From the NCBI GenBank assembly GCA_045657265.1, contig JAZOSU010000027.1, positions 1-63,799 of the forward strand: a stretch of DNA of 63,799 nucleotides, in the 5' to 3' direction. The stretch's first letter is position 1. Each line of letters opens with the position of its first letter. Source of the DNA: RGIG9041 sp045657265. Its GTDB lineage: Bacteria; Bacillota; Clostridia; Oscillospirales; QAKW01. The notes under the pieces are model-generated. The model saw only the letters and a program-made list of their open reading frames with translations. It had not been told where the DNA came from and did no database searches. Positions 7,697 through 16,920 of the stretch are shown in pieces. Made by a program: the position numbers and the translations under genes.

Positions 7697-9007
7697 TTAA
7701 TCTATAAGCTTACGTTTATCAATAACACGTACAGCTTTACCCTCACTACGCACAATAGATTTTGGTGAAACAAGGTGAATTGTAGGGTTAATACCGAGCA
7801 TAGTTTTCATTGCTTCTGCAAGTGCTTTTTCTTTTACGGTAACACCGCCGACAGTATCTGTGAACTGCTCTGGAGTAAGCTCAACATTAATTTCAAATGT
7901 ATCATTATTATTAATTCTATCAAGAACAATCTGATAGTTTGGAGTATAGCCCTCATTAAGAAGAACCGTTTCTATTTGACTGGGGAATACGTTTACGCCA
8001 CGTATAATAAGCATATCATCACTTCTGCCCATAGGTTTTGTCATTTTGACAAGAGTTCTGCCGCATGAACATTTTTCGCGTGAAAGTATACAAATATCAC
8101 GGGTACGGTAACGAAGAAGCGGGAAAGCTTCTTTATCAAGAGCTGTAAACACAAGCTCACCCTTGCTTCCCTCAGGAAGAACTTCACCTGTTTCGGGGTC
8201 AATAATTTCTGCGAGAAAATGGTCTTCGTTGATATGCATACCTGTTTGTTCTTCACATTCAAAGGCAACTCCGGGACCTGATGTTTCTGTAAGACCGTAA
8301 ATATCGTATGCTTTGATTCCGAGAGATTTTTCAATCTCGCGTCTCATTTCTTCTGTCCATGGTTCTGCACCGAAGATACCTGCTTTAAGTGTATTGTCTT
8401 CCGGTTTTATACCCTGCTCTTTAAGAGATTCGCCGATATAGGCAGCATAAGACGGTGTACAGCACAAGATTGTAGCCTGAAGGTCTGTCATAAACATGAT
8501 TTGTCTGTCAGTAAATCCTGATGACATCGGAAGAGTAAGACAACCTACTTTTTGTGAACCGCCATTAAGCCCAAATCCGCCTGTAAAAAGTCCGTAACCG
8601 TATGCAACCTGACAAACGTCCTCTTTAGTACCACCTGCTGCAACAATCGCTCTTGCGCAGCAATCTTCCCATAAATCAATGTCATTTTGGGTATAAAAAG
8701 CTACAACCCTTTTACCTGTTGTACCTGACGTTGAATGTATACGAACACACTCAGAAAGCGGTTTTGCCAAAAGACCATAAGGGTATGCTTCGCGAAGATC
8801 TGATTTCTGCAGAAAAGGAAGTTTATGAAGATCTTCTATGCCTTTGATATCTTCGGGCTTTACGCCTTTTTCATCCATAAGGTTTCTGTAATATTCAACG
8901 TTTTCATATACGTGTTTTACCTGTTTTACCAGTTTTTCGGACTGAAGTTTCTTCAGCTGATAGGCAGGCATTGTCTCAATTTCTTTTTGGAAATAGTTTT
9001 TTTCCAT
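7697..9007 (-). CDS. paaK: Phenylacetate--CoA ligase (AMP-forming)
   Basis: 436 residues, the usual length. It activates phenylacetate (or indoleacetate and similar acids) with ATP and CoA. Motifs in order: HSTSGTTGKRVVAFYT (ATP/AMP P-loop, about residue 92), GAEPWTEEMRREIE, IYGLTETSGPG, and a C-terminal domain with MGRSDDMLIIRGVNVFPSQIE. Member of the ANL adenylating superfamily, PaaK branch. Its place behind iorAB suggests it handles the arylacetyl-CoA/arylacetate pair linked to 2-oxoacid oxidation, in either direction. AGAGG precedes the ATG; 15 bp separate it from iorB. Confidence 0.92.
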   Translation of the reverse strand: MEKNYFQKEIETMPAYQLKKLQSEKLVKQVKHVYENVEYYRNLMDEKGVKPEDIKGIEDLHKLPFLQKSDLREAYPYGLLAKPLSECVRIHSTSGTTGKRVVAFYTQNDIDLWEDCCARAIVAAGGTKEDVCQVAYGYGLFTGGFGLNGGSQKVGCLTLPMSSGFTDRQIMFMTDLQATILCCTPSYAAYIGESLKEQGIKPEDNTLKAGIFGAEPWTEEMRREIEKSLGIKAYDIYGLTETSGPGVAFECEEQTGMHINEDHFLAEIIDPETGEVLPEGSKGELVFTALDKEAFPLLRYRTRDICILSREKCSCGRTLVKMTKPMGRSDDMLIIRGVNVFPSQIETVLLNEGYTPNYQIVLDRINNNDTFEINVELTPEQFTDTVGGVTVKEKALAEAMKTMLGINPTIHLVSPKSIVRSEGKAVRVIDKRKLID

Positions 9008-9022
9008 TGTTTTTAGCCTCTT

Positions 9023-9592
9023 TTATAAATTGTATCCAAGCTCAAAAGCTTTTTTATTCATTTCAATAAACTTTGGTTTAACTGTTTTTTCAATAGCTGC
9101 TATCCATTTTTCATAAGGAATATCAAAATACTTTGCAGCCTTGCCCATAAGCACGATATTAACAGCTTTGGCGCTTCCTGCTTCAAGTGCAGGAGTAAGA
9201 GCGTCAATTTCGTCTATGTTTGCGCCTTTATTTATGAGTTCTTCAAGTACCTTTTCGGGATACTCTGCCGAACCGATTATAACAGGCATAGGATCTATCT
9301 GCTGTGAATTAACAACTATTATACCGTCTTTTTTAAGAAACGGCGCATAACGGGCAGCTTCTAATTTTTCAAAAGAAATAATTACGTCCGCTTCCCCTTC
9401 GGTTATTACGGGAGAGTATACTTTTTCACCGAAACGTACATATGTAACAACAGAACCGCCGCGCTGACTCATTCCGTGAACTTCGCTTACCTTTACGTCA
9501 AATCCTTCGTCAACGAGCAAAGTACCTAAAAGTTTTGATGCAAGCAAACTTCCCTGTCCGCCGACACCTACAATCATAACGCTTTTAGTCAT
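9023..9592 (-). CDS. iorB: Indolepyruvate:ferredoxin oxidoreductase, beta subunit
   Basis: 189 residues, the gamma-type catalytic domain of 2-oxoacid:ferredoxin oxidoreductases: MTKSVMIVGVGGQGSLLASK at the N-terminus, then VSEVHGMSQRGGSVVTYVRF. The ATG at 9592 (GGAGGT site) is chosen; a longer in-frame extension to 9646 has no site. It overlaps the end of iorA by 8 bp, so the two subunits are translationally coupled, as expected for a 1:1 complex. Confidence 0.92.
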   Translation of the reverse strand: MTKSVMIVGVGGQGSLLASKLLGTLLVDEGFDVKVSEVHGMSQRGGSVVTYVRFGEKVYSPVITEGEADVIISFEKLEAARYAPFLKKDGIIVVNSQQIDPMPVIIGSAEYPEKVLEELINKGANIDEIDALTPALEAGSAKAVNIVLMGKAAKYFDIPYEKWIAAIEKTVKPKFIEMNKKAFELGYNL

Positions 9593-11327
9593 TGTCAGTA
9601 CCTCCTTCAATAGCATCAAATGCGCAAAGCTGACTGCATACGTCACAGCCTACGCAGAGTGTTGCATCTATCTTAGCTTTGCCGCCTTTCATACTGATAG
9701 CAGGACAGCCAAGACCCATACAACGTTTACAAGATTTACATTTATCCTCATTTACTGTAAGAGGTGCTTTTGTTTTAACTGTTTTAAGAAGAACGCAAGG
9801 TCTGCGTGAGATTATAACGGAAGGTTCTTTTACTGCAAGTTCTTCTTTAACCGCTGTTTCACACGCTTTAAGGTCATAAGGATCAACAACACGTACTCTT
9901 TCAATACCCAGTGCCTTACAAAGAGCTTCAAGATTAACTTTTGCGGCAGGGTCGCCTTTGATATTATATCCTGTTGTAGGATTCTGCTGATGTCCTGTCA
10001 TACCTGTAATTGAGTTATCAAGAATAATTACAGTTGAATTTGTTGCATTGTATGCAACATTTACAAGACCTGTCATACCTGAATGCATAAATGTAGAATC
10101 GCCTATAACCGCAACTGATTTCTGTTCAGCCGCCTCACCGAGAGCTGCATTGAATCCGTGAAGTCCTGAAACTGATGCACCCATACAAAGAGTTGAATCA
10201 AGAGCGCAAAGAGGAGGAACTGCACCGAGAGTATAACAACCGATATCTCCGTGAACGGTAATTTTGTTTTTCGCAAGTGTATAGAACATACCTCTGTGAG
10301 GACAACCTGCACACATCATAGGAGGTCTTCCCGGTATTGCCGAATCTGCACTTACGGAATATTTATCTTCTTTGCCGAACGCTTTTGCTATAGTTGCCTG
10401 TGAAAATTCTCCTATTGGTGAGAAAAGTTCTTTGCCTATAACATCAATTCCTAATGATTTAACGTAAGTTTCAATAATAGGATCAAGTTCTTCAATAACA
10501 TAAAGTTTTTTACATTTTGATGCGAAATCTCGGATGAGTTTTTCAGGAAGCGGATTCGGCATACCGATTTTAAGTACGCTTACGCTGTCACCTAAAACTT
10601 CTTTAACGTAAAGATAAGAACTTCCCGATGTGATAATACCTATCTCACTGTCTGTCATTTCTGCTTTGTTATACATACAGTTTTCTGCAAACTCGGCTAT
10701 ATCCTTTGTGCGTTGTTCAACAACAGGATGTCTGAGTTTCGCGTTACCGGGCATCATTATATATTTAGCCGGATTTTTGGTATATTCTTTTGTTGTTGCC
10801 TGAATATGTTCCGAAAGTTCAACAATAGACTGACTGTGAGCAATTCTTGTACACATACGCAAAAGTACAGGCGTATCGAATTTTTCCGAAAGTTCAAATG
10901 CGGATTTTGCAAAAGCATATGCTTCATTTGAATCAGAAGGCTCAAGCATAGGGATTTTTGCAGCTATTGCATAATGTCTCGAATCCTGTTCATTCTGTGA
11001 CGAATGCATTGCAGGGTCATCTGCAACGCAGATAACCATACCGCCGTTCACACCTGTATATGAAAGTGTGAAAAGAGGGTCTGCCGCAACGTTAAGACCT
11101 ACGTGTTTCATAGCACAAGCTGAACGCATACCTGCCAAAGAAGCACCGTATGCAACCTCACAGGCAACCTTTTCATTTGGCGCCCATTCGCTATGTATAT
11201 CGTCGTATCTTGATAAAAATTCTGTGATTTCTGTTGAAGGTGTACCGGGGTAGCTGGACACAAGTCCCATTCCGCCGTCATAAAGACCGCAGGCTACCGC
11301 TTCATTACCTATAAGTAATTTTTTCAT
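9585..11327 (-). CDS. iorA: Indolepyruvate:ferredoxin oxidoreductase, alpha subunit
   Basis: 580 residues, typical length. It oxidatively decarboxylates aryl pyruvates (from Trp, Phe, Tyr) to aryl acetyl-CoA, reducing ferredoxin. Order: pyrimidine-type domain (MKKLLIGNEAVACGLYDGG; SYPGTPSTEI), a central domain, the TPP-binding domain (GDIGCYTLGAVPPL; GDSTFMHSGMTGL; NSITGMTGHQQNP), and a C-terminal ferredoxin domain with two 4Fe-4S sites (CKSCKRCMGLGCP; CVGCDVCSQLC). The cytosolic enzyme is oxygen-sensitive, consistent with a strict anaerobe. A GAGAGG site lies upstream and the MITE-like element at 11342-11618 begins a few bases before it. Confidence 0.94.
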   Translation of the reverse strand: MKKLLIGNEAVACGLYDGGMGLVSSYPGTPSTEITEFLSRYDDIHSEWAPNEKVACEVAYGASLAGMRSACAMKHVGLNVAADPLFTLSYTGVNGGMVICVADDPAMHSSQNEQDSRHYAIAAKIPMLEPSDSNEAYAFAKSAFELSEKFDTPVLLRMCTRIAHSQSIVELSEHIQATTKEYTKNPAKYIMMPGNAKLRHPVVEQRTKDIAEFAENCMYNKAEMTDSEIGIITSGSSYLYVKEVLGDSVSVLKIGMPNPLPEKLIRDFASKCKKLYVIEELDPIIETYVKSLGIDVIGKELFSPIGEFSQATIAKAFGKEDKYSVSADSAIPGRPPMMCAGCPHRGMFYTLAKNKITVHGDIGCYTLGAVPPLCALDSTLCMGASVSGLHGFNAALGEAAEQKSVAVIGDSTFMHSGMTGLVNVAYNATNSTVIILDNSITGMTGHQQNPTTGYNIKGDPAAKVNLEALCKALGIERVRVVDPYDLKACETAVKEELAVKEPSVIISRRPCVLLKTVKTKAPLTVNEDKCKSCKRCMGLGCPAISMKGGKAKIDATLCVGCDVCSQLCAFDAIEGGTDND

Positions 11328-11341
11328 TTTGTTATCCTCTC

Positions 11342-11618
11342 AAGGTGACAAGAGTAATCCGAACCTGTTTTAAGAAGGCGGATTTTCGCTCACCCTTTGT
11401 TAAAATACTCGTCAATACGTCAGTATTGACTGCGTTTTGTGCCAAATATTCACAAAAATCCCCACTTTTTAAAATCTTCGACCGTAAAGAGAGAAGATTT
11501 CGTGGGATTTTTGCGGATGTTTAGGTGAAGTAAGGCAAGGCGCCTTACGAGAATAAAATCAGTGAAAAGACCCGAAATATGCCACTTTACAGCAGGTTCG
11601 GATTATTCTTGTCACCTT
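11342..11618. mobile_element. MITE-like foldback element (277 bp)
   Basis: The terminal inverted repeats are 26 bp with one mismatch: 11342-11367 (AAGGTGACAAGAGTAATCCG...) and the complement at 11593-11618. The interior carries further paired arms: GTCAATAC-gtca-GTATTGAC, AAATCTTC/GAAGATTT inside a longer CAAAAATCCCCAC/GTGGGATTTTTG stem, and GTAAGGC-aa-GGCGCCTTAC. The whole unit can therefore fold back on itself. There is no open reading frame of note. No obvious target-site duplication flanks it. It sits between the synthetase stop codon (two bases of the stop lie in the repeat) and the iorA ribosome site, so it may change operon read-through. Confidence 0.7.
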
Positions 11619-13251
11619 ATGATTTATTCTGTGAATCTACAAGACCCTCGCCACCGTACATTTTACGAAGCTTGGGTTTTTCAATTTTTCCTGTCGGGTT
11701 TCTGGGAACGTCTGAAAATATAATTTTTCTCGGTCTTTTATATCTCGGAAGTTCCATACAGAAATCGTTTATTTCCTGCTCACTGCATTCCATACCCTCT
11801 TTGACAGAAATAATCGCTGTTGCGATTTCTCCCAGACGAATATCAGGCAGACCTATTACCGCAACGTCTTTTATCTTACTGTGAGATGCAAGGAAGTTTT
11901 CTATCTGAACAGGATACAGGTTTTCACCGCCTGTAATAATAACGTCTTTTTTACGGTCAACAAGATAAATAAATCCGTCTTCATCCTGCATTGCCATATC
12001 TCCTGTATAAAGCCAACCGTCACGAAGAGTTTCTGCCGTTGCTTTGGGGTCATTATAGTAACATTCCATAACGCCGGGACCTTTAAGAATAAGCTCACCT
12101 ACGTCTCCTTTGGCAACCTCTTTTCCGTCAGGTGTCACGATTTTTACCTGCCAACCGTAACCTGCAATACCTATCGCTCCGACTTTATGTACGTTTTCAA
12201 CACCAAGATGAACAGCTCCGGGTCCTATTGATTCAGAAAGGCCGTAGTTTGTATCATACTGATGATGCGGGAAATATTCAAGCCAACGTTTTATAAGACT
12301 CTGAGGTACGGGCTGTGCGCCTATATGCATAAGTCTGAGTCTGTCAAGCTTATAATCAGAAAGTTTTAAATCACCTCTGTCAACCGCATTGAGCAAATCC
12401 TGAGCCCACGGCACAAGAAGCCACACTATTGTACATTGTTCATCGCTCAGCGCTTTGAGAATATGTTCAGGTTTATTTCCTTTAAGAATTACTGCTTTTG
12501 AGCCTGAAATAAGGCTACCGAACCAGTGCATTTTTGCGCCTGTATGATAAAACGGCGGAATACAAAGGAAGCAGTCGTCTTTTTGCTGATTATGATGTTT
12601 TTGTTCAACAACACAAGCGTGAACAAGACTTCTGTGTTTATGAAGTATCGCTTTAGGAAATCCTGTTGTTCCCGACGAAAAATAAATAGCGGCATTATCG
12701 TCTTCGGTAAGCTTTGCGGTTTCAAAACTTGCAGAGCAATCACCCACAAGGTCATTATAATCGTCAGCAAAAGCAGGACATCCTGCGCCTACGTAAATGA
12801 GAAGCTTATCTTTACAAATTTTTTCTGCAATAGCTTCCACACGGCCTATAAACTCAGGTCCGAAAACAAGTCCATCAGCTTGTGCAAGGTTCATACAGTA
12901 TTCGATTTCATCCGAAGAATAACGGAAGTTGAGAGGTACAACCATTGCTCCTATTTTAAGAATACCGAAATAGATCGGAAGCCATTCTATACAGTTCATA
13001 AGCAAAATAGCAACTTTTTTGCCTTTGCCAATTCCGCTCTGAGTCATCATATTGGCAACACGGTTTGCTTTTTCGTTAAAAACTTCCCAAGTTATTTCAC
13101 GTCTGAAATGACGTTTCTGAGTAGATTGAACAAGTTCAAATTCATGCCAGGTTGAACGCCTTGTTTCAGGTTGGTCCGGATTTATTTCGATAAGCGCCGT
13201 ATCCTTACCGAATTCACGGGCATTTTTTTCAAGAAAATCTGTTATAACCAT
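11617..13251 (-). CDS. Class I adenylate-forming acyl-CoA synthetase
   Basis: 544 residues, an AMP-forming fatty/aryl acyl-CoA synthetase. Motifs: IYFSSGTTGFPKAILHKH (P-loop, about residue 185), YDTNYGLSESIGPG, GWLYTGDMAMQDEDGFIYLV (hinge region) and a C-terminal NPTGKIEKPKLRK carrying the catalytic lysine. An N-terminal insert around residues 30-50 (RRSTWHEFELVQSTQK) is slightly unusual. It lies first in the minus-strand cluster with iorA, iorB and paaK, so an aromatic or branched-chain acid is a plausible substrate, but substrate cannot be read from sequence. Its stop codon abuts the MITE-like element. Confidence 0.88.
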   Translation of the reverse strand: MVITDFLEKNAREFGKDTALIEINPDQPETRRSTWHEFELVQSTQKRHFRREITWEVFNEKANRVANMMTQSGIGKGKKVAILLMNCIEWLPIYFGILKIGAMVVPLNFRYSSDEIEYCMNLAQADGLVFGPEFIGRVEAIAEKICKDKLLIYVGAGCPAFADDYNDLVGDCSASFETAKLTEDDNAAIYFSSGTTGFPKAILHKHRSLVHACVVEQKHHNQQKDDCFLCIPPFYHTGAKMHWFGSLISGSKAVILKGNKPEHILKALSDEQCTIVWLLVPWAQDLLNAVDRGDLKLSDYKLDRLRLMHIGAQPVPQSLIKRWLEYFPHHQYDTNYGLSESIGPGAVHLGVENVHKVGAIGIAGYGWQVKIVTPDGKEVAKGDVGELILKGPGVMECYYNDPKATAETLRDGWLYTGDMAMQDEDGFIYLVDRKKDVIITGGENLYPVQIENFLASHSKIKDVAVIGLPDIRLGEIATAIISVKEGMECSEQEINDFCMELPRYKRPRKIIFSDVPRNPTGKIEKPKLRKMYGGEGLVDSQNKS

Positions 13252-13280
13252 TATATAAATCCTTTTATATATATTAATCT

Positions 13281-13309
13281 ATTATAATACTTTACTATGG
13301 CAAAGACAA
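13281..13309 (-). promoter_or_regulatory. Promoter of the aryl-acid operon
   Basis: Minus strand TTGTCT (13304-13309), 17-bp spacer, TATAAT (13281-13286), about 30 bp before the synthetase ATG. Confidence 0.6.
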
Positions 13310-13329
13310 ATTGTCAATGAAAACTTTGT

Positions 13330-13366
13330 AAAAAAAGCTGTGGAAAACCACAAGTTTTTCCACAGC
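13330..13366 (-). terminator. Terminator of the CDF transporter gene
   Basis: Perfect stem GCTGTGGAAAA / TTTTCCACAGC with a 7-8 nt loop and a T7 run on the minus strand, just beyond the stop at 13372. Confidence 0.88.
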
Positions 13367-13371
13367 ATATT

Positions 13372-14535
13372 TTATACATAGCTTCTGTCAAACACTATTA
13401 CTGTATTACATTCGGGATGAGTTTTTCTGAGTTTTTCATCTATCTGTTTTTTTAGTTCTTTTTCAGGTACATTGCAGTTTTGCGGAAGAACTACATCGAA
13501 AATAAGATTTGTATGCGTCGGTCCCGTAACCGCTCTGAAATCGTGCACCGTAAACTCTTTATCCATTCCCGATACTATCTCTACAACAAGGTTTTTGAGA
13601 TTATTTATGACAGGGTCATCATTTACCACAGGATCGATATGGATAACCATTTCAAGATTCATTTCTTCCCTGAATTCTCTTTCAATATTATCTATAAGGT
13701 CGTGACTTTTCATCATATCTTCATTTGCGGGTACTTCTGCATGAAGCGATGCGAAAAGTCTGCCAGGTCCGTAATTATGTACAACAAGGTCGTGAATACC
13801 TATAACGCCGTCGTGATCCATTGTTCTTCTATGTATTTCATCAACCAATTCTTTTGAAGGTGGCTGACCGAGAAGAGGGTCAATAGTCTCTTTCACGAGA
13901 TTTATACCCGAAATTACTATCACAACTGATACTGCAAGACCAATATAGCCGTCAAGATTAATATCAAAAACTGCATAAATAACGGTTGATGCTAAAACCG
14001 CAAGTGTTGATATAACATCGTTTCTGCAATCGACAGATGCAGCAGCAAAAGCTTTTGAGCCTGTTTGTTTTTCTAAGGTTTTGTAAAAGAAAGATAACCA
14101 CAGTTTACCTAAAACAGAAAAAATGAGAATTGCAACCGTCAGATATGAAAAAGTTATTTTTTCAGGTGAAATTATTCCAAGCGCTGAGTTTTTCACAAGA
14201 GTTATACCAAGCATCACAACGATAAACGACATAGCAAGACCGCTAAGATATTCCATTCTCCCGTGACCGTAAGGATGGTCGTTATCAGGTTTTTTTGCCG
14301 CAAGTTTAAATCCTACAAGCGTAATTACCGAAGATGTGGCATCGGTCATATTGTTAACAGCATCTGCAACAATGGCAATACTTCCGAACAAAATACCTGC
14401 CATCGCTTTAAATACGGCGAGTAACAAGTTCACTGCAATTCCGCATATTCCGCCTACCACGCCGAATTTCAAACGTCTTTCCGATTCAGAACGTGTTTTA
14501 TTATCTATAAAAAGTCTAATGATTAGTTTTGTCAA
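13372..14535 (-). CDS. Cation diffusion facilitator family transporter
   Basis: 387 residues. A CDF-type divalent metal/proton antiporter with about six membrane segments in residues 25-225. The metal site reads DAVNNMTD (segment 2) and SVDCRNDV (segment 5), i.e. Asp/Asn/Asp positions instead of His, so zinc specificity is uncertain and Mn or Fe is possible. After the normal cytosolic dimerisation domain (about 235-310) there is an extra C-terminal domain (about 310-387, VNDDPVINNLKNLV...VIVFDRSYV) that looks like a second copy of that ferredoxin-like fold, explaining the length above the usual 300. The start is TTG (GGGGG site 8 nt upstream). Confidence 0.88.
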   Translation of the reverse strand: MTKLIIRLFIDNKTRSESERRLKFGVVGGICGIAVNLLLAVFKAMAGILFGSIAIVADAVNNMTDATSSVITLVGFKLAAKKPDNDHPYGHGRMEYLSGLAMSFIVVMLGITLVKNSALGIISPEKITFSYLTVAILIFSVLGKLWLSFFYKTLEKQTGSKAFAAASVDCRNDVISTLAVLASTVIYAVFDINLDGYIGLAVSVVIVISGINLVKETIDPLLGQPPSKELVDEIHRRTMDHDGVIGIHDLVVHNYGPGRLFASLHAEVPANEDMMKSHDLIDNIEREFREEMNLEMVIHIDPVVNDDPVINNLKNLVVEIVSGMDKEFTVHDFRAVTGPTHTNLIFDVVLPQNCNVPEKELKKQIDEKLRKTHPECNTVIVFDRSYV

Positions 14536-14613
14536 TTCTTTTGCCCCCGAAATGTTTTTATATATGATATCACTCTCCCGATATTTTGTAAATATTCTTT
14601 GAGTTTTTTATGA

Positions 14614-14642
14614 TTGACTGTAATAATTTTGTATGATATCAT
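14614..14642 (+). promoter_or_regulatory. Promoter of the aminotransferase gene
   Basis: TTGACT (14614-14619), 17-bp spacer, TATCAT (14637-14642), about 32 bp before the ATG. Confidence 0.6.
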
Positions 14643-14674
14643 TTATTCAATAATAACGAAATCAGGTAAAAAAA

Positions 14675-15889
14675 ATGAGTTTATGTTCAGAAAAAATGAA
14701 CCATATAGGTTCTGATATACGCGGTAAAAACTTTTTTGTTTCATTAGAACTTGAAAAAAAAGGCGAAAAAATATTAAAGCTAAATACAGGTAACCCTGCA
14801 ACTTTCGGATTCGGTATGCCTGACAGTGTCAGACGCGCCCTTATTGAAAATATGGACAAAGCAGTCGGATACTGTGACGTTCGCGGTATGATTCCTGCGC
14901 GCGAAGCTATTTACAATTATCAGAGAACAAAGAATTTCGATAATTTTACAATGGACAATATCTTCATTGGCAACGGTGTCAGCGAAATAGCTTCAATGCT
15001 TACAACTGCACTTATAAATCCCGGCGATGAAGTTCTCGTTCCCACACCCTGTTATTCTTTGTGGGCAAACGAAATTATTCTCCACAGCGGTAAACCGATA
15101 TTTTACAGATGTGATGAGCAAAACGACTGGAATCCTGACATTGAACACATCAGAAGTCTTATAACAGACAAAACCAAAGCTATTCTTATAATAAACCCCA
15201 ACAACCCTACAGGTGTTCTTTACACAGATGAAACACTCAAACAGATAGTTGAAATTGCAAGAGAGAACAAACTTATTATCCTGTCCGATGAAATATATGA
15301 CAAACTTGTGTTTGACGGCAAAAAACATACGTCTACTGCAAGTCTTGCAAATGATCTTACCGTTGTTACAATGAACGGTCTTTCAAAATCACACTGTCTT
15401 TGCGGTTTCAGATGTGGTTGGATGGTAATTTCAGGCCCCGAAAAAGAAAGAACAGAGATATGCGATGCTCTTATAAAAATAGCATCTATAAGACTTTCAG
15501 CAAACGCACTTATGCAGACAATTATTCCCGCAGCGCTTGAAGACAGCGAATATACAAAAGCTATGATAGCTCCGGGCGGCAGACTTTACGAGCAGCGCAA
15601 AGCCACCTGCGAGGAGCTTGATAAAATAGACGCTATTACATATGTTAAAAACGATGCAAGTTTCTACATTTTCCCAAAAATTAAACCCGAAGCTCTAGAA
15701 ATTGTAAACGACAAAGAATTTGCTCACGAGCTTCTTCTTGATAAGCATATCCTTATTGTACCCGGTAGCGGATTTATGTGGGATACTCCCGACCATTTCC
15801 GTATAGTAATGCTTCCCGAGCCGCAAGAACTTGCAACCGCAGTACGTGAAATCGGAGATTTCATCGGTAAAAAAATAGCTGAAAAATAA
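14675..15889 (+). CDS. PLP-dependent aminotransferase, alanine-aminotransferase (AlaA) type
   Basis: 404 residues, fold-type I class I/II aminotransferase. Key segments: LNTGNPATFGFGMP, GNGVSEIASMLTTALINPGDEV, IINPNNPTGVLYTDE, ILSDEIYDKLVFDG, and the PLP lysine in NGLSKSHCLCGFRCGWMV (near residue 237). The N-terminus and the GMIPAREAI segment resemble AlaA/YfbQ-type glutamate-pyruvate transaminases that make alanine. Monocistronic, with its own promoter and a bidirectional terminator. Exact amino-acid specificity is inferred. Confidence 0.85.
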   Translation: MSLCSEKMNHIGSDIRGKNFFVSLELEKKGEKILKLNTGNPATFGFGMPDSVRRALIENMDKAVGYCDVRGMIPAREAIYNYQRTKNFDNFTMDNIFIGNGVSEIASMLTTALINPGDEVLVPTPCYSLWANEIILHSGKPIFYRCDEQNDWNPDIEHIRSLITDKTKAILIINPNNPTGVLYTDETLKQIVEIARENKLIILSDEIYDKLVFDGKKHTSTASLANDLTVVTMNGLSKSHCLCGFRCGWMVISGPEKERTEICDALIKIASIRLSANALMQTIIPAALEDSEYTKAMIAPGGRLYEQRKATCEELDKIDAITYVKNDASFYIFPKIKPEALEIVNDKEFAHELLLDKHILIVPGSGFMWDTPDHFRIVMLPEPQELATAVREIGDFIGKKIAEK

Positions 15890-15926
15890 ATAAAATCCCC
15901 AAAAAAATTTTTGGGGATTTTATTTA
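15888..15926. terminator. Bidirectional terminator between convergent genes
   Basis: AAATAAAATCCCCAAAAA pairs with its complement around a 3-4 nt loop. A-rich and T-rich flanks on both sides serve the aminotransferase (+) and the ribokinase (-). Confidence 0.88.
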
Positions 15927-15928
15927 TT

Positions 15929-16813
15929 TTATTTAATTTTCTGTATTACCTCATCCATAGTCGGAATAGACGGTGCGGCGCCTTTTCTTGATACCGCTAT
16001 AGACGATGCGGCAGAAGCAATCAAAAGCGCGTCTTTCGGAGTTTTGCCGGAAAATACCGCTGTAAAGAAATATCCCGTAAAGGTATCCCCTGCGCCTGTT
16101 GTGTCTACTACGGGCGCATTTATTATCGGCTGAACATACCGACAGCTTTTATCGGCATACATTGCTCCGTCTTTACCGAGGGTCAGAACTATTTTAATAT
16201 CTTTATATCTTGAAAGAAGTTCTTCAACTATATCATCGGGATGAGTTTTCCCCGACATTCCTTTACCTTCTGTTTCGTTTATAATCAACCAGTCTATATC
16301 AGACAGGTTTACGGCAGATATTTTTTTATTAAACGGTGACGGATTAAGAACGGTTATCAAACCTTTTTGTTTTGCTTTTGAAACAATAACGTCAATGTCG
16401 TTTATTTCATTCTGAAGCATTATTGCATCGCCTTTATCAAAAAAATCCAAAGTCTTATTGATTTGATTTTCGGTAACCGCGCCGTTTGCACCGTCAAAAA
16501 GAATTATACAGTTTTCACCGTCTGAATTAACCTGAATAATTGCGTGACCTGACGGCAAATCGCATTTATTTACAAAACGCACATCTACCCCTGTACTTTC
16601 AAGCAAATCGGTGAGCATTTCACCGTCATTTCCCACGTTTCCTGCGTGATAAATATCAGCACCCGCTCTTGCAAAAGCAACCGATTGGTTAAGACCTTTA
16701 CCGCCACAGAAAAGTTCACGTTTATCAGATGAAATAGTCTCCCCCGGAGTTACAAAATGGTCTACCGAATAGACGTAATCTACATTAAGGGAACCGAAAT
16801 TCAATATTTTCAT
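15929..16813 (-). CDS. rbsK: Ribokinase-type PfkB family sugar kinase
   Basis: 294 residues. ATP-dependent phosphorylation of ribose or a similar sugar/nucleoside in the cytosol. Both PfkB signatures are visible: the N-terminal FCGGKGLNQSVAFARAGAD (about residue 35) and the C-terminal VDTTGAGDTFTGYF (about residue 243) with the catalytic Asp. The opening GSLNVDYVYSVDHFVTPGET is ribokinase-like. No ribose transporter or regulator lies alongside, so the sugar is uncertain. AAAGGAG supports the start. Confidence 0.8.
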   Translation of the reverse strand: MKILNFGSLNVDYVYSVDHFVTPGETISSDKRELFCGGKGLNQSVAFARAGADIYHAGNVGNDGEMLTDLLESTGVDVRFVNKCDLPSGHAIIQVNSDGENCIILFDGANGAVTENQINKTLDFFDKGDAIMLQNEINDIDVIVSKAKQKGLITVLNPSPFNKKISAVNLSDIDWLIINETEGKGMSGKTHPDDIVEELLSRYKDIKIVLTLGKDGAMYADKSCRYVQPIINAPVVDTTGAGDTFTGYFFTAVFSGKTPKDALLIASAASSIAVSRKGAAPSIPTMDEVIQKIK

Positions 16814-16920
16814 AAAATCACTCCTTTTTCTTTATTTTACCACAACAATATGATAAAATAAAGAAAAACTGCAACTTTTCCATGCAGTAATGTGTAATAT
16901 AGACAAAAGGAGGAATGAGA

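Noticed and set aside
12526..13155. Long antisense frame (209 codons) opposite the acyl-CoA synthetase
   Set aside because: It lies wholly inside a well-supported gene, has no ribosome site, and its translation is Cys/Phe/Asn-rich without domain features.
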